Shown here one piece after another: positions 1 to 9,976 of a stretch of DNA of 64,000 bases. The notes under the pieces are model-generated. The model saw only the letters and a program-made list of their open reading frames with translations, was not told the origin of the DNA and made no database searches. Origin of the DNA: Pyropia yezoensis (taxonomy: Eukaryota > Rhodophyta > Bangiophyceae > Bangiales > Bangiaceae); contig CM020620.1 of NCBI GenBank assembly GCA_009829735.1, positions 15,969,186 to 16,033,185 of the forward strand, in the 5' to 3' direction. Within the stretch, counting starts at the first letter, position 1, and each line of letters starts with the position of its first letter. The translations under genes were made by a program, and so were the position numbers.

Positions 1-2
1 CC

Positions 3-716
3 GAGTGGTGGCCTCAAGTTGAGGTCCCCTACGTGTTCCCGGCGTTGTTGCCACGGTTGCTTGACCACTTCGGCGCCGTCATGTTGACGGCTGGTCCTGA
101 TCACCTGGTGTGGGCCATGTTGGCCACCCAGTGGCTCCTCGAGGTCATGTCGACCTGGGTGTCCTGTGTTCAGCGGCGGTGGATGCTCTGGCATCTCCCC
201 CTCCGGCTCCTCCAAGGTTTGGAACAGCTCACCCCTCAGCTAGTTGCTGAGGGGTGCTCATCAGGACAACTCACTCTACTTGAGGAGATGCTCCGGCTCC
301 ATAAGTTTATCGAGTGGGAGAGCATTGAGCACAAGTTGCGCCGCCCCACTCGTGGGCCCAAGGATGATGGCGCACTTCGCCAGTTCGTGTGGGTCGCTCG
401 TGAACTTCACAACGGCCGTGTGGTCCTACGAGAGGGGTTGGGCATCGGGGACTACCCGTATGCCCCGGGGGTGGATCGCCACACTGCGCCACCCCCGGAC
501 AAGGCCATAGTTATGGCCGTGCCCTCATATGATGACCATATGACTCAACCCACTGCGGGGGCCCCAAGTCGGGGTCGCAGTTACACCCGGGTACCGCTAC
601 CTCGGCGGGCCCCTCCGCTTCCTCCTGTTCCTTTCCAACCTCACGGGAACAACCCGATCAGCGTGGCCGTGGAGTCTTCCTCCCCGGTGTCCCCCAACTT
701 GGGGCCACCCTCCTGA
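3..716 (+). mobile_element. Antisense open frame 1 of the gypsy element (open at left edge)
   Basis: An open frame on the strand opposite gag and pol, between the pol end and the out-of-view LTR. It is open to the left edge, so it belongs to a longer frame. The product is not recognised: a hydrophobic and helical N-terminal half, then a Pro-rich tail. Some Ty3/gypsy lineages (for example Tat/Ogre and Grande-type plant elements) are known to carry extra antisense frames at this place. Whether this one is expressed cannot be seen. It carries the element's characteristic stem-loops (12-24, 230-256, 368-382, 562-574, 692-704), which ties it to the element rather than to flanking DNA. Confidence 0.5.
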
Positions 717-730
717 CGGTATACCCCAAG

Positions 731-1312
731 TTGGTGTTGCCGCCCACGCCTCTAACCTCAGAGATGATGATCACCACGTTGGTGCGCACCATTTCCTGGT
801 TGGCCGCGTCGACCGCAACCCTACAGAGTTCCGAGACTCCTCAACCTGAGGAGCGCATTCGTACTGCAGTGGCGACCGCGAGTTGCGAGTCGTTGGCGGA
901 GTTTATGACAGCCGAGTTGGCTCGCATTGGGGCTATTATGCCCCAGCCAGCCCCACTTGGGCGTGGCAAACGTCGCGCGAGCCGGGCATACTCGCCTCCT
1001 CGCCGTCGTCGCCGACACTCGCGGCGCTCTCCTTCCGTATCCGAAGACGAGTTGTCTTACTCCGTTTCGGAGTCCTCTACCCCGTCGGAGACGGAGTCTG
1101 TCCAGCGTCTGCGTCGCAAACTTGCGCGCAAGACCAGGCAGAAGAGTGGCCACGGTCGGTGCCACTTGCGCGACCGTGAGGGGCGCGACGGTTCCGACTT
1201 GGAGCCGCCGCCCCCTCCCACAAGTGGAGACCGTTATCGGCGTGGGTCTCGCCGCTCGCCTCCACGTGAGGGCGAGGGCCGTGGAGTGGGAGAGTCTAGC
1301 ATGCGTGCCTAG
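731..1312 (+). mobile_element. Antisense open frame 2 of the gypsy element, Arg/Ser-rich
   Basis: A second open frame on the same strand as the previous one, a few bases downstream. The first ATG codons lie near 764, after a hydrophobic start. The middle of the product is strongly basic and serine-rich: a run of arginines, then Ser-Pro, Ser-Glu and Arg-Ser dipeptides, resembling the RS-type low-complexity tails of RNA-binding or nuclear proteins. No catalytic domain is visible. It contains element-type stem-loops at 877-887, 911-921, 950-962, 1044-1058 and 1193-1203. Function unknown; a chance frame in GC-rich DNA is possible, although the composition is unusual for that. Confidence 0.4.
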
Positions 1313-1423
1313 TTGGTAGCTGCCTTTGTTGTGAGAGTATGAGGGTTAGGGCTGTAGTTAAAAGCCACTCTGCGTACCACTTCGACTTGAAGCACTCTCT
1401 TGGCACTGTTGTTCGGCCTTCCC

Positions 1424-3544
1424 TCACGTTGAGGGAGGGCTGTTAGGGTCTATCTCATTCCGGGCACAGTAAGCCCGGACCTTCTCAGCGGGAAGGTCCT
1501 CCACATACTCCCACGTATCATCCTTGGCTTTGTAGCCAAACCATCGCACCCTCAACATGAGGCGGTCAGTGTCCTCATCCCATCCGTGGTCGATGAACTT
1601 ATCGAACACGTACTCCTGCGGGCCCTGTTTGGCCGCAGGCAGTGAGGGGAGGCGCCACGCTTCCAAAGCACGCGCCCAAGCTGGGTCGCCTGCAGGCGGT
1701 GGTGCAACTTTGACCACGTCCTGTCCGTTCACTGTGCGGACCCCATCGTCACTTTCGATGGCGAAGCGCCGCCCATCAGTACGAAGGACCTGGTACGGCC
1801 CCTTCGTCTGGAATACCAACTTACCCCCAGTTGGGGTGTGTGAGTGTACCAGCACCCAGTCACCCTGCTCGGGGACATGCTTAGCATTGCGCACCTTTTT
1901 GTCAAAGGTACGCTTGTAGCACTTTTGTGCTTTGTCCATCTCAGCCCTGACTTTAGGGATGAGGTTTTCAAGCCTAGCGGCGAACTCCGCCTTACTCTCA
2001 GTAGAAGTAGGCGTACTGCCACCATCCTCTCTAGCTGGGAGCGACCGCCGCACGGCAATAGACCGCACGCGACGGGGGGTCACAAAAGCGAGGGGTACTT
2101 CCCCTGTAGATGAGTGAACCTGCGAATTGTAGGCAGTGGTAAGAATAGAAATGTATTGGTCCCACGTTTTCACATGCTCACTCACATAGTGGCGCAGCTG
2201 CCTAACAATAGTTTTTTTGAAGCGCTCCACCTGCCCATTAGTTTGTGGGTGGTAGGGGGTGGCATAGTTTGCCTTAACCCCCAACATATCCAGCACTCCC
2301 TGAAACAGTACAGACGCAAATTGCGGTCCATTGTCCGATAGTGTACTATCTGGGATGCCATACGCGGCAACCCAGTGATCTAGGAAGGCTGACACGACCG
2401 ACATGGCCGTGATCTCTGCCAGTGGGATCGCTCGCGTAAGTTTCGTGAAGCGGTCACAGATGACCAGGAGGTACTGGTTGCCCTCCTCGGTCACGGGCAG
2501 TGGCCCAAGGATGTCCATCGCCAACGCGGCGAAGGGCTCCTTGGCCGGGAACAATAGCATAGCCGTAGTAGGCCGCCGTTCCATCAGACGATTCTGTGCA
2601 CAACTTGTGCAGGCAGCCACCCAACTGTAGATGTCCACCACCATGGACGGCCAGTAGTACCTGGTCCTCAGGGTCTGGTACAGTTTACTAGACCCCAGGT
2701 GTCCACCCGTGGGAGCGTTGTGCTCCCTCTCAAGGATACTGTCCTTGAGGGATGCGGGGACGACAAGTTGTTCGGTCCCCTGGAATACCCCCCTCCTCAT
2801 GAGGAGGCCATCGTCTCCCAGAAAGAAACGCGTCTCTACCACTGTATCCAGTATATCCCTCTGCGACTTGCAGAAGGGATCCTCGGCCTGGGCCTTCACC
2901 ACCTCGTCCAGGGACAGGGGCAAGTACTTCTTGTTCCCTGGCGCCTCGGGGTTCAACGCCTGACCCGAGCGCGTGACTACCCCCACGATGGGGATGTCCT
3001 CATCGACTGGGTTAGTGTCCAGCCCCTCGGTAGGTACCCGAGAGAGGCCGTCGGCAAGGGCATGTTGCCTGCCAGGTCGGTATTCAATGTCAAAGTTGAA
3101 GGGTGCCAGTCGCACCCTCCACCGGTTGAGACGAGTGTTCGTACAGTCCGTCTTAAAGATGAACTGCAACGCGCGGTGGTCACAGCGGATGAGGAACTTC
3201 TCACCCTCCAGGTAGTGACGAAGTGACGTCACCGCCCACACCACTGCGAGTCCTTCCAACTCGGTGACTCCGTAGTTCTTCTCGGCCGAGTTCAGCCCCT
3301 TACTAAAGTATCCCACCGGCAAGTACTCCTTGTCCGGCTGCTGCTGAAGCAACACACAACCAAGTTGGTCGTAGCTAGCGTCCACATCCAGGATGTAGTG
3401 GCCTCCCAACCTGGGAATAGCCAAGATGGGGGGCTTCAGCAGAAGGTCCCGAAGAGTCTCAAAGGATTCCTGCTCCACCCGACTTGGGGGAGGCAGGTTC
3501 TTCGCTAGCGTTGAGCTCACTAGCTCATTCAACGGCTTCGCCAC
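1424..3544 (-). mobile_element. Gypsy pol part: RNase H, integrase, chromodomain
   Basis: This stretch codes for the C-terminal part of a Ty3/gypsy polyprotein. In order it shows RNase H (DASYDQLG near residue 54, and a DHRAL/FIFKTD block), the integrase zinc-binding HHCC segment (near 275-320), the integrase catalytic core with its DDE pattern (MDILGPLP, LSDNGPQF, and the acidic residue in NGQVERF), and a C-terminal chromodomain-like segment (YVFDKFIDHGWDEDTDRLMLRVRWFG). The chromodomain of chromoviruses is known to steer integration toward particular chromatin. The end of the frame overlaps the stem-loop at 1420-1436. Part of a fossil element, described here only as a component. Confidence 0.92.
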
Positions 3545-3568
3545 CTTGGCGAAGCCCTTGGTGAAACG

Positions 3569-5407
3569 TCAGTACACGTTACACATCCCGAGGAAGCTCC
3601 TCATCTGGGTCTGGGTCCGGGGGTACTGAGCCCTACGAATGGCCCTCAAGTTCTTCTCGTTAACACTGAGACGCCCCGGATGGACAACATGTCCCAAGTA
3701 CTCCACCTCTTGAGTAAAGAGGTGGCACTTGCTCGCCTTCAGTGACACACCGGCGTCTGCAAGTAGCTTGAACACCTGGCCAAGATGGCCAATGTGTTCC
3801 TCCGGACTTCGGGAGAACACAATGATATCGTCTAGGTACACAAGACAGATCTGCCACCGTAATCCGGCCAGAATCATGTCCATAGCGCGCTGGAAAGTTG
3901 CCGGCACGTTACACAGACCAAACGGTAGACGCTTGCACTGGTAGGTACCACAGTGACAGGTAAAGGTAGTTTTATGCCTGTCCTCCGGGGCAATGAGAAT
4001 TTGCCAGTACCCCGCGTTACAGTCCAGGGTGGAGAACACGTTTGCCTCCCCCAGAGAGTCCAGACAGTCATCCATCCTAGGTAGGGGATAACTGTCCTTC
4101 ACCGTGCTCTCGTTGAGCTTACGGTAGTCGATACAAAACCGGGGGGTCCCATCAACTTTGGGGACGATAACCACCGGACTCGCCCACTCGGCGTTGCTGG
4201 CCTCGATCACATCGAGGGCCTCCATGCGAGCAACTTGCTCCTTAACGAGGGCCCTTGAACGAGGTCCTCCCCTATACGGTTGTTGGCGTATAGGGGGTGC
4301 ACCGGGTCTCAACTCGATCCGGTGTTGGGTGGCTCTCATGAGTCCCAATCGACCATCCCACAACTTGTGATATTGGTCCAAGAGGCGTTCAACTTGAACC
4401 CTCAACCTGGGGGGGACACCCTCCATGTTCACATGGGGTCGAGGAGAGGCGGCCGATTTGGCTTGATGCTTCTCCTTTCCGGACTTCGGGTCGCTACTTG
4501 CGCCCGCGTTGAGGGTGACCGCTACTACCGGTCCCTCGTGTTGGTCGATATAGCCGAACTTGGCTCCCGACTTGAAGTACTTGGGCGTCGGGCTCAGGTT
4601 CATCACCTGGATCCTCCTCGGGACTCCGGCTTTGGAGTCCATCGTGCCAAGGGCAACATGCACTTGGTGCTTGCGAGCAAGACGGGGGTGAGGGTGCGCC
4701 AACCCGTTCCCCGTAAAATCAGTTACAACATCAACGTGCGCCACCGAGTTGGGGGGCAACGTGACTTTGCGGGCTAAACGCAGGGTAGCAGTAAACCCTT
4801 CCCTCACCGAACAAACCGGCTTCGACTGTGAGACTGTCACAGGAGCCACAGACTTTCCCTTACCAAGGATGGGGATAGTCTCCCCATTCATCAACTTGAC
4901 CCAGTACTCAGGGCCACAAATCAAAGGCACTTGTGTAACAACATAAGGGGTACCCAGAAGCAGGGGTACCGATATATTCTCAACTACGCCATAGGTCACG
5001 TCGACCTCATGGGTCCCCAACCTAGTTGGTAGGGTCACGGCACCAACGATGGGAAGTACCCCACCATTGATGTCAATCATATGGTCAGCTTTGGACCTCC
5101 AGCGTTCGAGCTTCACCTCCTTTGGTAATAGCGACTTGCGTATCAAGGAGGCTCCTGACCCGGTATCAAGTACGATACGGGTACAGCATGCACGGCCGGG
5201 GGCAAGTTGCACCCGTCCAGCCACCTGGAAGTTCTCACCCGTCAGCACCGCGATGACCCGACGTGGGTTTACATTCTTGGGGAGTCCTACCCGAGGTGGG
5301 CGGACTCCCTTAGGTCGCCGCAGTATCCGGCACGGTTGGTTCGTCCTCCTGGCCCACTTGGCCGAGGCTGCCGTTGTGAGCTTCGGACGACCAGCCCCAA
5401 CGGTCAT
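3569..5407 (-). mobile_element. Gypsy pol part: aspartic protease and reverse transcriptase
   Basis: This stretch codes for the protease and reverse transcriptase of the element. The retropepsin active site appears as LDTGSGASLI near residue 80. The RT follows with the family landmarks FCIDYRKLN, the PLPRMDD block, and the catalytic YLDD box (LVYLDDIIVFS). The primer-grip side region ends with EYLGHVV, typical of Ty3/gypsy. The start of this frame overlaps the end of gag by four bases (an ATGA start-stop overlap), an arrangement that would suit coupled re-initiation rather than frameshifting; that is inference. Part of the same fossil element. Confidence 0.92.
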
Positions 5408-7374
5408 TTGTTTCCCGCCGACTTGGCGTCCGAATCTGAGGGCGGGGAGGAAGACGACGAGTCCGAGGACGACGTGTCCGCCTCCTCCGCCGAGGGTGTG
5501 GCGACCGCAACGACCGGTCGAGACCCACCCTCGCGGCGTGAACGTACTTCGTTCGTAGCCGACTTTTTACTCGCATTCCTAACAAGTTGTTGGATGCGCT
5601 TACTCAACTTGGGGCAATCATATGCCCAGTGACCATCGGAGTTGCAGTTCCAACACCGATGGTCCGTTCCGGGAGGGGTCTTCCCAACTGGGGAGGACGA
5701 AGGGATACCCTGGGAAGTTCCCACGGCAGCTACCACCCTCTCCTTGCGGATTCGGCGTGCCTCTCTCAACTCTCTGGCCTGGCGCGCCTCCTCCCGTTCC
5801 TTGGCCAACTCGGCCTGACGCTCCTGGCGTTGTTCCTCCCGCAACTTGCGGTAGGCCTCGCCTCTGCGATAGGCGAACCTGGCCAACTCGGCTAGGGTCG
5901 CCCGGGCAGTGTTATGCTCCCGGGTCTCCATCCGGACTGACCAATGGAGTCCCTCCACAAACCGACTCTTCACCACAGCTTGTGGATGAAGAAACCCACA
6001 AAGATTGTTGAGCTTACGGACTCGCTCCGCAAAGGACAACTCGTCCTCCGCCTCTTCCTGATGGGCTTGCGTAAACTCCTCGACTTGAGAAGCCAACGCT
6101 GCCTCATCAACCATGGCTCTCAACAACCAGTTGACGAGCTCCAAATAGGACGTCACCTCCCCAGCGCCTCCACTTGAGGAGCTGGGCATGACGGACATAA
6201 GATCTGTCCGTAGGTCGCCCTTCGTAAACTCCTGTAGCATGTAAAAAGCCATGCCTTCACTTATGGCATTGTCGTCACAGGCTTTTGTGAAACGACGTAG
6301 GAACTCAAAGACACGGAGGGGGGGAGTTCCGTCCCACTCCGCTTTGTGCCCAAAAGAATGAAGTGCATTCTTCTTGGCACGGCCCATGGCTCGGGCCTGG
6401 TCAGGACCATACGCCACCGACTTGTTGTGGAGGGCGTAGGTCTCACAGTCAAAGATCCTCTGGTAGACCGGGTTGGCTACCTGGATCTTGGGCGGCACCT
6501 CACGTTGAGGGAACAGCCGCTGTGGCACTGGGGTAAGTTCACTCTCAGTGCCTGTAGTCCGGCGCGGCGCGCTTGGTGTAGCCGCCGGCGTTTCCGGGGG
6601 GAACTCCCCCGTGAAGGGCGTACGCCCCACCGAGTATGGTGTGGCTCCCTCGTCGGGAGTCACAGGTGTCGCCCCCAGCTCGGGGCGACCAGAGATAGGC
6701 GTAAGGGTGGATTCCCCCTGCGCCTGCGGGCTCGAAAGCCCCAATCCGGTTTGGACATTAAGGCCATCTGGCAAACTCGCCACAATCTGATTCAGAATAG
6801 TATTCGTCATCGTGACCACCAGGTCCGGCAAAGTCTGCCGCAACACATTGGTCGCCTCCCGACGGACAGTTTCCGCGAGGAGTGGATTGACGACTCCAGT
6901 TGAGTCTCGGTCCGCCTCCGGGAGTCCACCTGAGGGGTAACCACGTTCCTCAGGGGTCTCAACCGGGGGCATGGGCGCGAGCCCATCGCCGACCAACGGA
7001 GGTCCACCGTCCTCCGAAAGCCTAGTTGGCGACGACTCCAAGCCAAAGTTGGCTCCAACCCGAGTGGAACCCGCGGGGACAGTCCTCACCCCTTGGGACG
7101 TTCCCGTTGAGTATACCACACGGTGGCCAGACTTCGGCCCACCCACATCAGAAGTGTCACCCGAGTGAACTCCCGACTGAGTCGGGGTGGCCTGTTGCCC
7201 GCCCGTACTTCCAGTCCTGCTGGCTTGAGGGACCTCTAGTCCCTCTGCGACCCCAGGTAAACCCACCTGTGTCTCACCAGTATTCAAAGGCACTGAAGTA
7301 CGTGCGTCACCCGTGTACTCCCCGGACGACGGGGGGTCCGAGCTAGCCATGTTGGCTGACGATCCGTATGACAC
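5404..7374 (-). mobile_element. Gypsy gag
   Basis: A 656-residue gag-like product. The N-terminal third is low complexity (Gly, Pro, Thr, Ser). A capsid-like helical core follows in the middle, with the sequence around WDGTPPLRVFEFLRRF and YLELVNWLLRAMVDEA. Then comes a long Arg/Glu/Ala-rich stretch likely to form a coiled coil (REEQRQERQAELAKEREEA). Near the C-terminus is one CCHC zinc knuckle (CWNCNSDGHWAYDC, spacing C-x2-C-x4-H-x4-C), the RNA-binding mark of nucleocapsid. The last 30 residues are Ser/Asp-rich. Gag would package the element's RNA in cytoplasmic particles. It is read leftward and begins about 70 bases after the primer-binding site. Confidence 0.9.
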
Positions 7375-7447
7375 GGTCCAAGACCACCGTTCCTCTGAGA
7401 CAGAGGGCCCCCTACACCCGGGTGCACCCGGAGGTAAAGTTTACCTC

Positions 7448-7467
7448 TGTCCCCTGCTGCTCCACCA
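7448..7467 (-). promoter_or_regulatory. Primer-binding site of the gypsy element
   Basis: Directly inside the LTR, after a two-base spacer, the minus strand reads TGGTGGAGCAGCAGGGGACA. This begins with TGG, the complement of a mature tRNA CCA end, and matches the expected position of minus-strand primer binding in LTR elements. The implied tRNA has a 3' end reading CTGCTCCACCA. The tRNA species cannot be named without a tRNA set from this genome. Confidence 0.8.
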
Positions 7468-7469
7468 AA

Positions 7470-7938
7470 TGTGGCAAAAACCACTAGCACACACGGCACC
7501 CAAGTTGGGGCGGTGTGCTAGGGCTGCCTCCCGTGTCGGGGGAACCGGAAGAAGTGCAAGTCGCACACACTCTGTCCCTGTTGTGGGGCAAACCCCCCAC
7601 GGACAAACAAGAGGATGGTGTGTGGTCCAACAGTTTCTTGGTCGGGACGGGGACGCAGGGCCAAGCCCCGCTGTCCCTCCCCTTATCCCCCCAGGGTCCA
7701 CTCAGAATCTCGCCACTCAGAATCTCCCACCCCAGCACCTGCCCACCGGGCCACACGAAAATTCAAGACGATAAATGCAGAAAACCCTCAAATCCAAGTT
7801 GGATTTACTACTAAGCTAACTATCCCAAACTTAGGGAATATGGACCCAAATGCAGGGGGAGGAACGGATCAGGCTAGTGGCCTGCCGCCCCTTGCATGGC
7901 ACGTGTTGCCCCCCTACCTGGGGGTCAATACTGCCACA
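7470..7938 (-). repeat. 5' LTR of the gypsy element (469 bp)
   Basis: Bounded by TGTGGCA at 7470 and TGCCACA ending at 7938, a perfect 7-bp terminal inverted repeat of the TG...CA form. The inner end abuts the primer-binding site. It would hold the promoter and polyadenylation signals of the element, but no clear TATA box was identified by eye. It carries stem-loops at 7499-7509, 7790-7806 and 7910-7924 of the same style as the coding part. Boundaries rest on the terminal repeats and the primer site, because the partner LTR lies outside the window. Confidence 0.85.
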
Positions 7939-9480
7939 GCCTCCCTTCTTAAACGGACTTACTGCTGCAGCTGGCCCTTCCATCACGGCTCCTGTTGACG
8001 AGGATCTCCGCTTCTGCCGGCGCTTTAATCAGCTTCCCCCTTGTCGGAGCGTCCGCTGTCGTCCGCGGCCTCCATTCTTCCCTGTTGGTGATGGTTCCTC
8101 TGACGCCCGTGGCGCCGCTCCTCCCCGACCTTTGGGCCACTCTTTTGCCACCGGCTTGTGTACTTGTCGCCTCTTTCGTCGCGGCGCTCAGATGCGCCAC
8201 TTACTCACCTCTCCGTTCCCTCCCCTCCGCCTCATAGAAACTATGAATGTTGCTGGAGTGTCTCCGTTCTCGTTGAGGAACTGTTCGCTGTTGCAAGGGC
8301 CCTCACGCCGACCTTTCGCGCTGCCTTCCTCTTTCTGCCGGCGCACATTTTTCTCAGTCCTCTATCGGGGCTTCAGCGTCCTGTCCCCACCCGTGGATGT
8401 CGCACTCGGCCGCCCAATGCCGAGTTCCCCATCTTCAATGTGGTGTCTCGCTGCCGGTGGCGTATGCTTTTCTCGCCTCGGCGGGAGCTACCAGGTGGCG
8501 CTGGGGCCCGCCCCCTAAACGCCCCGAGAGAGGTGGTCCTCCGCCGCAACGTGCCTTTCTTCCAATCCCTCAGAGGGGCCTTGCCCTGGCACTTGCTTAT
8601 TTTTTTCACCGGTCTCTAACTGGTTTTTTATTGCCTTCACTATTGTCGCTGCACCCCCCACTTCTGGACGCGTCACTACGATGCGCCTACTTGCCCCACC
8701 TCCCCACCGTCTGACGGTGTGTTGCGCTTCAAAAAGGGCACGTATTTCTCTTCCTACGAGGCCTCCGGTGCCGCCGGCGCTCACCTCCCTAGAACCACAA
8801 AAGGTCACGCCCCCCTGCCGCCTGTCGCACCGCCCCCCTCCCCTCCGACATTTGTTTCATCCTCCGTCTACGGTTCCGGTGCTGGCGGTGCCCCCCCCCT
8901 CAATTCTGCAAGTTGCATGCCGCTGGCGTCCGTCGTCCCGCCCCGTCTCCTCCGGCAAAAGTACTTCCATCATCGCTTTTCTTGTTTCTCCCCCTTCTAG
9001 GCTTTCCGGTGCCATAGATGCTCCCCCCTTGAGTTTTTGCAAGTTTCCGCTGCTGCCGGGTGCTCGCGCCCCGCCCCTTCGACAAGGCTCGGCGCTACCG
9101 CTGGCGTGATGCTTATTCCTACTCAATCTGGGCTCTCTCGTGTCGTCGGTACTCCCCCCCCTCAACCTCCACTTGCCGCATTTCGCTGCCCAAGGTCGCC
9201 GCGCACCCCCCGACATCCAACAATGCTTGGTGCTGCCGCCGGCGTGTACTATCTCATGTATTTCTCGGGACTTTCCTGAGCCGCAGGCGCCTTCCCATGT
9301 CACCATGTGACTGCAGCCTCTCCGTCCCCCCGGTCGCCCCGTTGCCTTCTGTCAATCAGTACATTTCCCTCAGTATAATTATCTCATGCGCTGCCTGCCG
9401 TTGCCCATATTTGCCGCGCTCTCCCCCCCCTTTCTGGAGGGGGGGCACGGAGTGCCAGGGCAGCCACCTTCCTTGTGCTT
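7939..9480. repeat. Pyrimidine-rich, degenerate tandem-repeat region
   Basis: This is GC-rich DNA with long C/T stretches on the plus strand and no convincing gene. A recurring block can be aligned by eye: a CCGGTGC-like motif, then a variable stretch, a run of seven to nine C, a TCAA/TGAG step and a TGCAAGTT-like motif. It starts near 8764 (weak), 8874, 9003 and 9143, a spacing of about 110 to 140 bases. Other stretches (around 8085, 8450 and 8650) look like more decayed relatives. Open frames here are low-complexity products of biased composition and are not annotated. The gypsy element inserted at the left edge of this region. Confidence 0.5.
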
Positions 9481-9506
9481 GTAACGCACGCAGACGGGGG
9501 GGGGGG
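9423..9506. repeat. Paired C-run and G-runs
   Basis: Eight C (9423-9430) are followed after eight bases by seven G (9439-9445), so they can fold back. A separate run of eleven G lies at 9496-9506. Such runs slip easily in replication and sequencing, so their exact lengths are uncertain. Confidence 0.7.
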
Positions 9507-9943
9507 AGAAGGGGCAGGCAGCGAAGGAACAAGAAAGAGTAAAGAAATAAACAAATATGACATGGTCTGTCAGCATTCGAGGTTGAGTGGTGCACCATAC
9601 AGAATCAGTGCTACTGGGTCAGACTCTTTTTCATCCTGTACGTCATCGAAACCGTGTTGCTCTAGTCCTTCGCTGGAAGCTTCTGTTTTCCCTCGGGGCT
9701 GGGTCTCCGCGTATTTTTCATGCTGATACATCGCAATTAAGAAGATCTTGTTTCGGTCGGATGCCCACTGACACGTGTGCTCCGCATCACAGCCATGGTC
9801 ATACGTGGTCCATCCTTGTCGGCGCGAAGTCGCCTGTCACCAGACTTGACTGCCCGGAGCGCTCTCGCAGAGGCGGCCTTCCGGTGCTGGCCGTTATCGA
9901 GACCCAGTTCGGCACTGAGATGACAACCAAAGGCTGCGTGTTG
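9507..9943. other. No gene seen
   Basis: Mixed-composition DNA between the G-run and the CACTA-bounded element. Open frames in it are short, lack a recognisable domain and overlap one another. No RNA gene or repeat was recognised. Confidence 0.5.
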
Positions 9944-9976
9944 CACTAAAGGTGTATTCCATATAGCTAGGCCGGT
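9944..9976 (+). repeat. Left terminal inverted repeat (CACTA-type)
   Basis: It pairs with 11337-11369 over 33 bases with three mismatches. The inner 21 bases (9956-9976) match perfectly. Confidence 0.85.

Larger units (their letters stand above)
12..7924. repeat. Dispersed family of short stem-loops with a five-base loop (NASTT)
   Basis: Perfect short inverted repeats separated by exactly five bases recur through the whole element. The plus-strand loop is usually A/G/C/T-A-G/C-T-T. Examples (arm length; loop): 12-24 (4; AAGTT), 230-256 (11; TAGTT), 368-382 (5; CACTT), 692-704 (4; AACTT), 950-962 (4; CACTT), 1044-1058 (5; GAGTT), 1380-1392 (4; GACTT), 1823-1837 (5; CAGTT), 2597-2611 (5; AACTT), 4228-4240 (4; AACTT), 4387-4399 (4; AACTT), 5351-5363 (4; CACTT), 5416-5428 (4; GACTT), 5839-5851 (4; AACTT), 6167-6179 (4; CACTT), 7790-7806 (6; AAGTT). 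Related ones with other loops: 2711-2727 (6), 2729-2749 (8), 4201-4217 (6), 7172-7186 (5), 7227-7245 (7). They occur in the LTR, gag, pol and the antisense frames. I found none with arms of 4 or more and this loop elsewhere in the window. Confidence 0.85.
1..7938 (-). mobile_element. Ty3/gypsy LTR retrotransposon with chromodomain (partial at left edge)
   Basis: A fossil or recent copy of a Ty3/gypsy element read on the minus strand. Parts in element order: LTR (7470-7938), primer-binding site, gag with a zinc knuckle, aspartic protease and reverse transcriptase, RNase H, integrase and chromodomain, then a region with open frames on the opposite strand. The second LTR lies beyond the left edge. 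Domain order PR-RT-RH-IN is that of Ty3/gypsy, and the C-terminal chromodomain points to a chromovirus-like lineage. It looks nearly whole, with about one break in pol. Long open frames suggest a young insertion, but only one LTR is in view, so LTR divergence cannot date it. Base 7939 onward is flanking DNA; the five bases there (gcctc) are the candidate target-site copy. Confidence 0.93.

Noticed and set aside
7850-9109. Overlapping plus-strand frames of 140-220 residues
   Set aside because: Several frames are open at once, all low complexity and rich in Pro, Ser, Leu and Arg, as expected from pyrimidine-rich DNA without stops. No domain is visible, and part lies in the LTR.
9496-9506. An eleven-G run as a possible G-quadruplex or telomere-like signal
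   Set aside because: It is a single homopolymer without the repeated tracts needed for a convincing call, and its length is uncertain.
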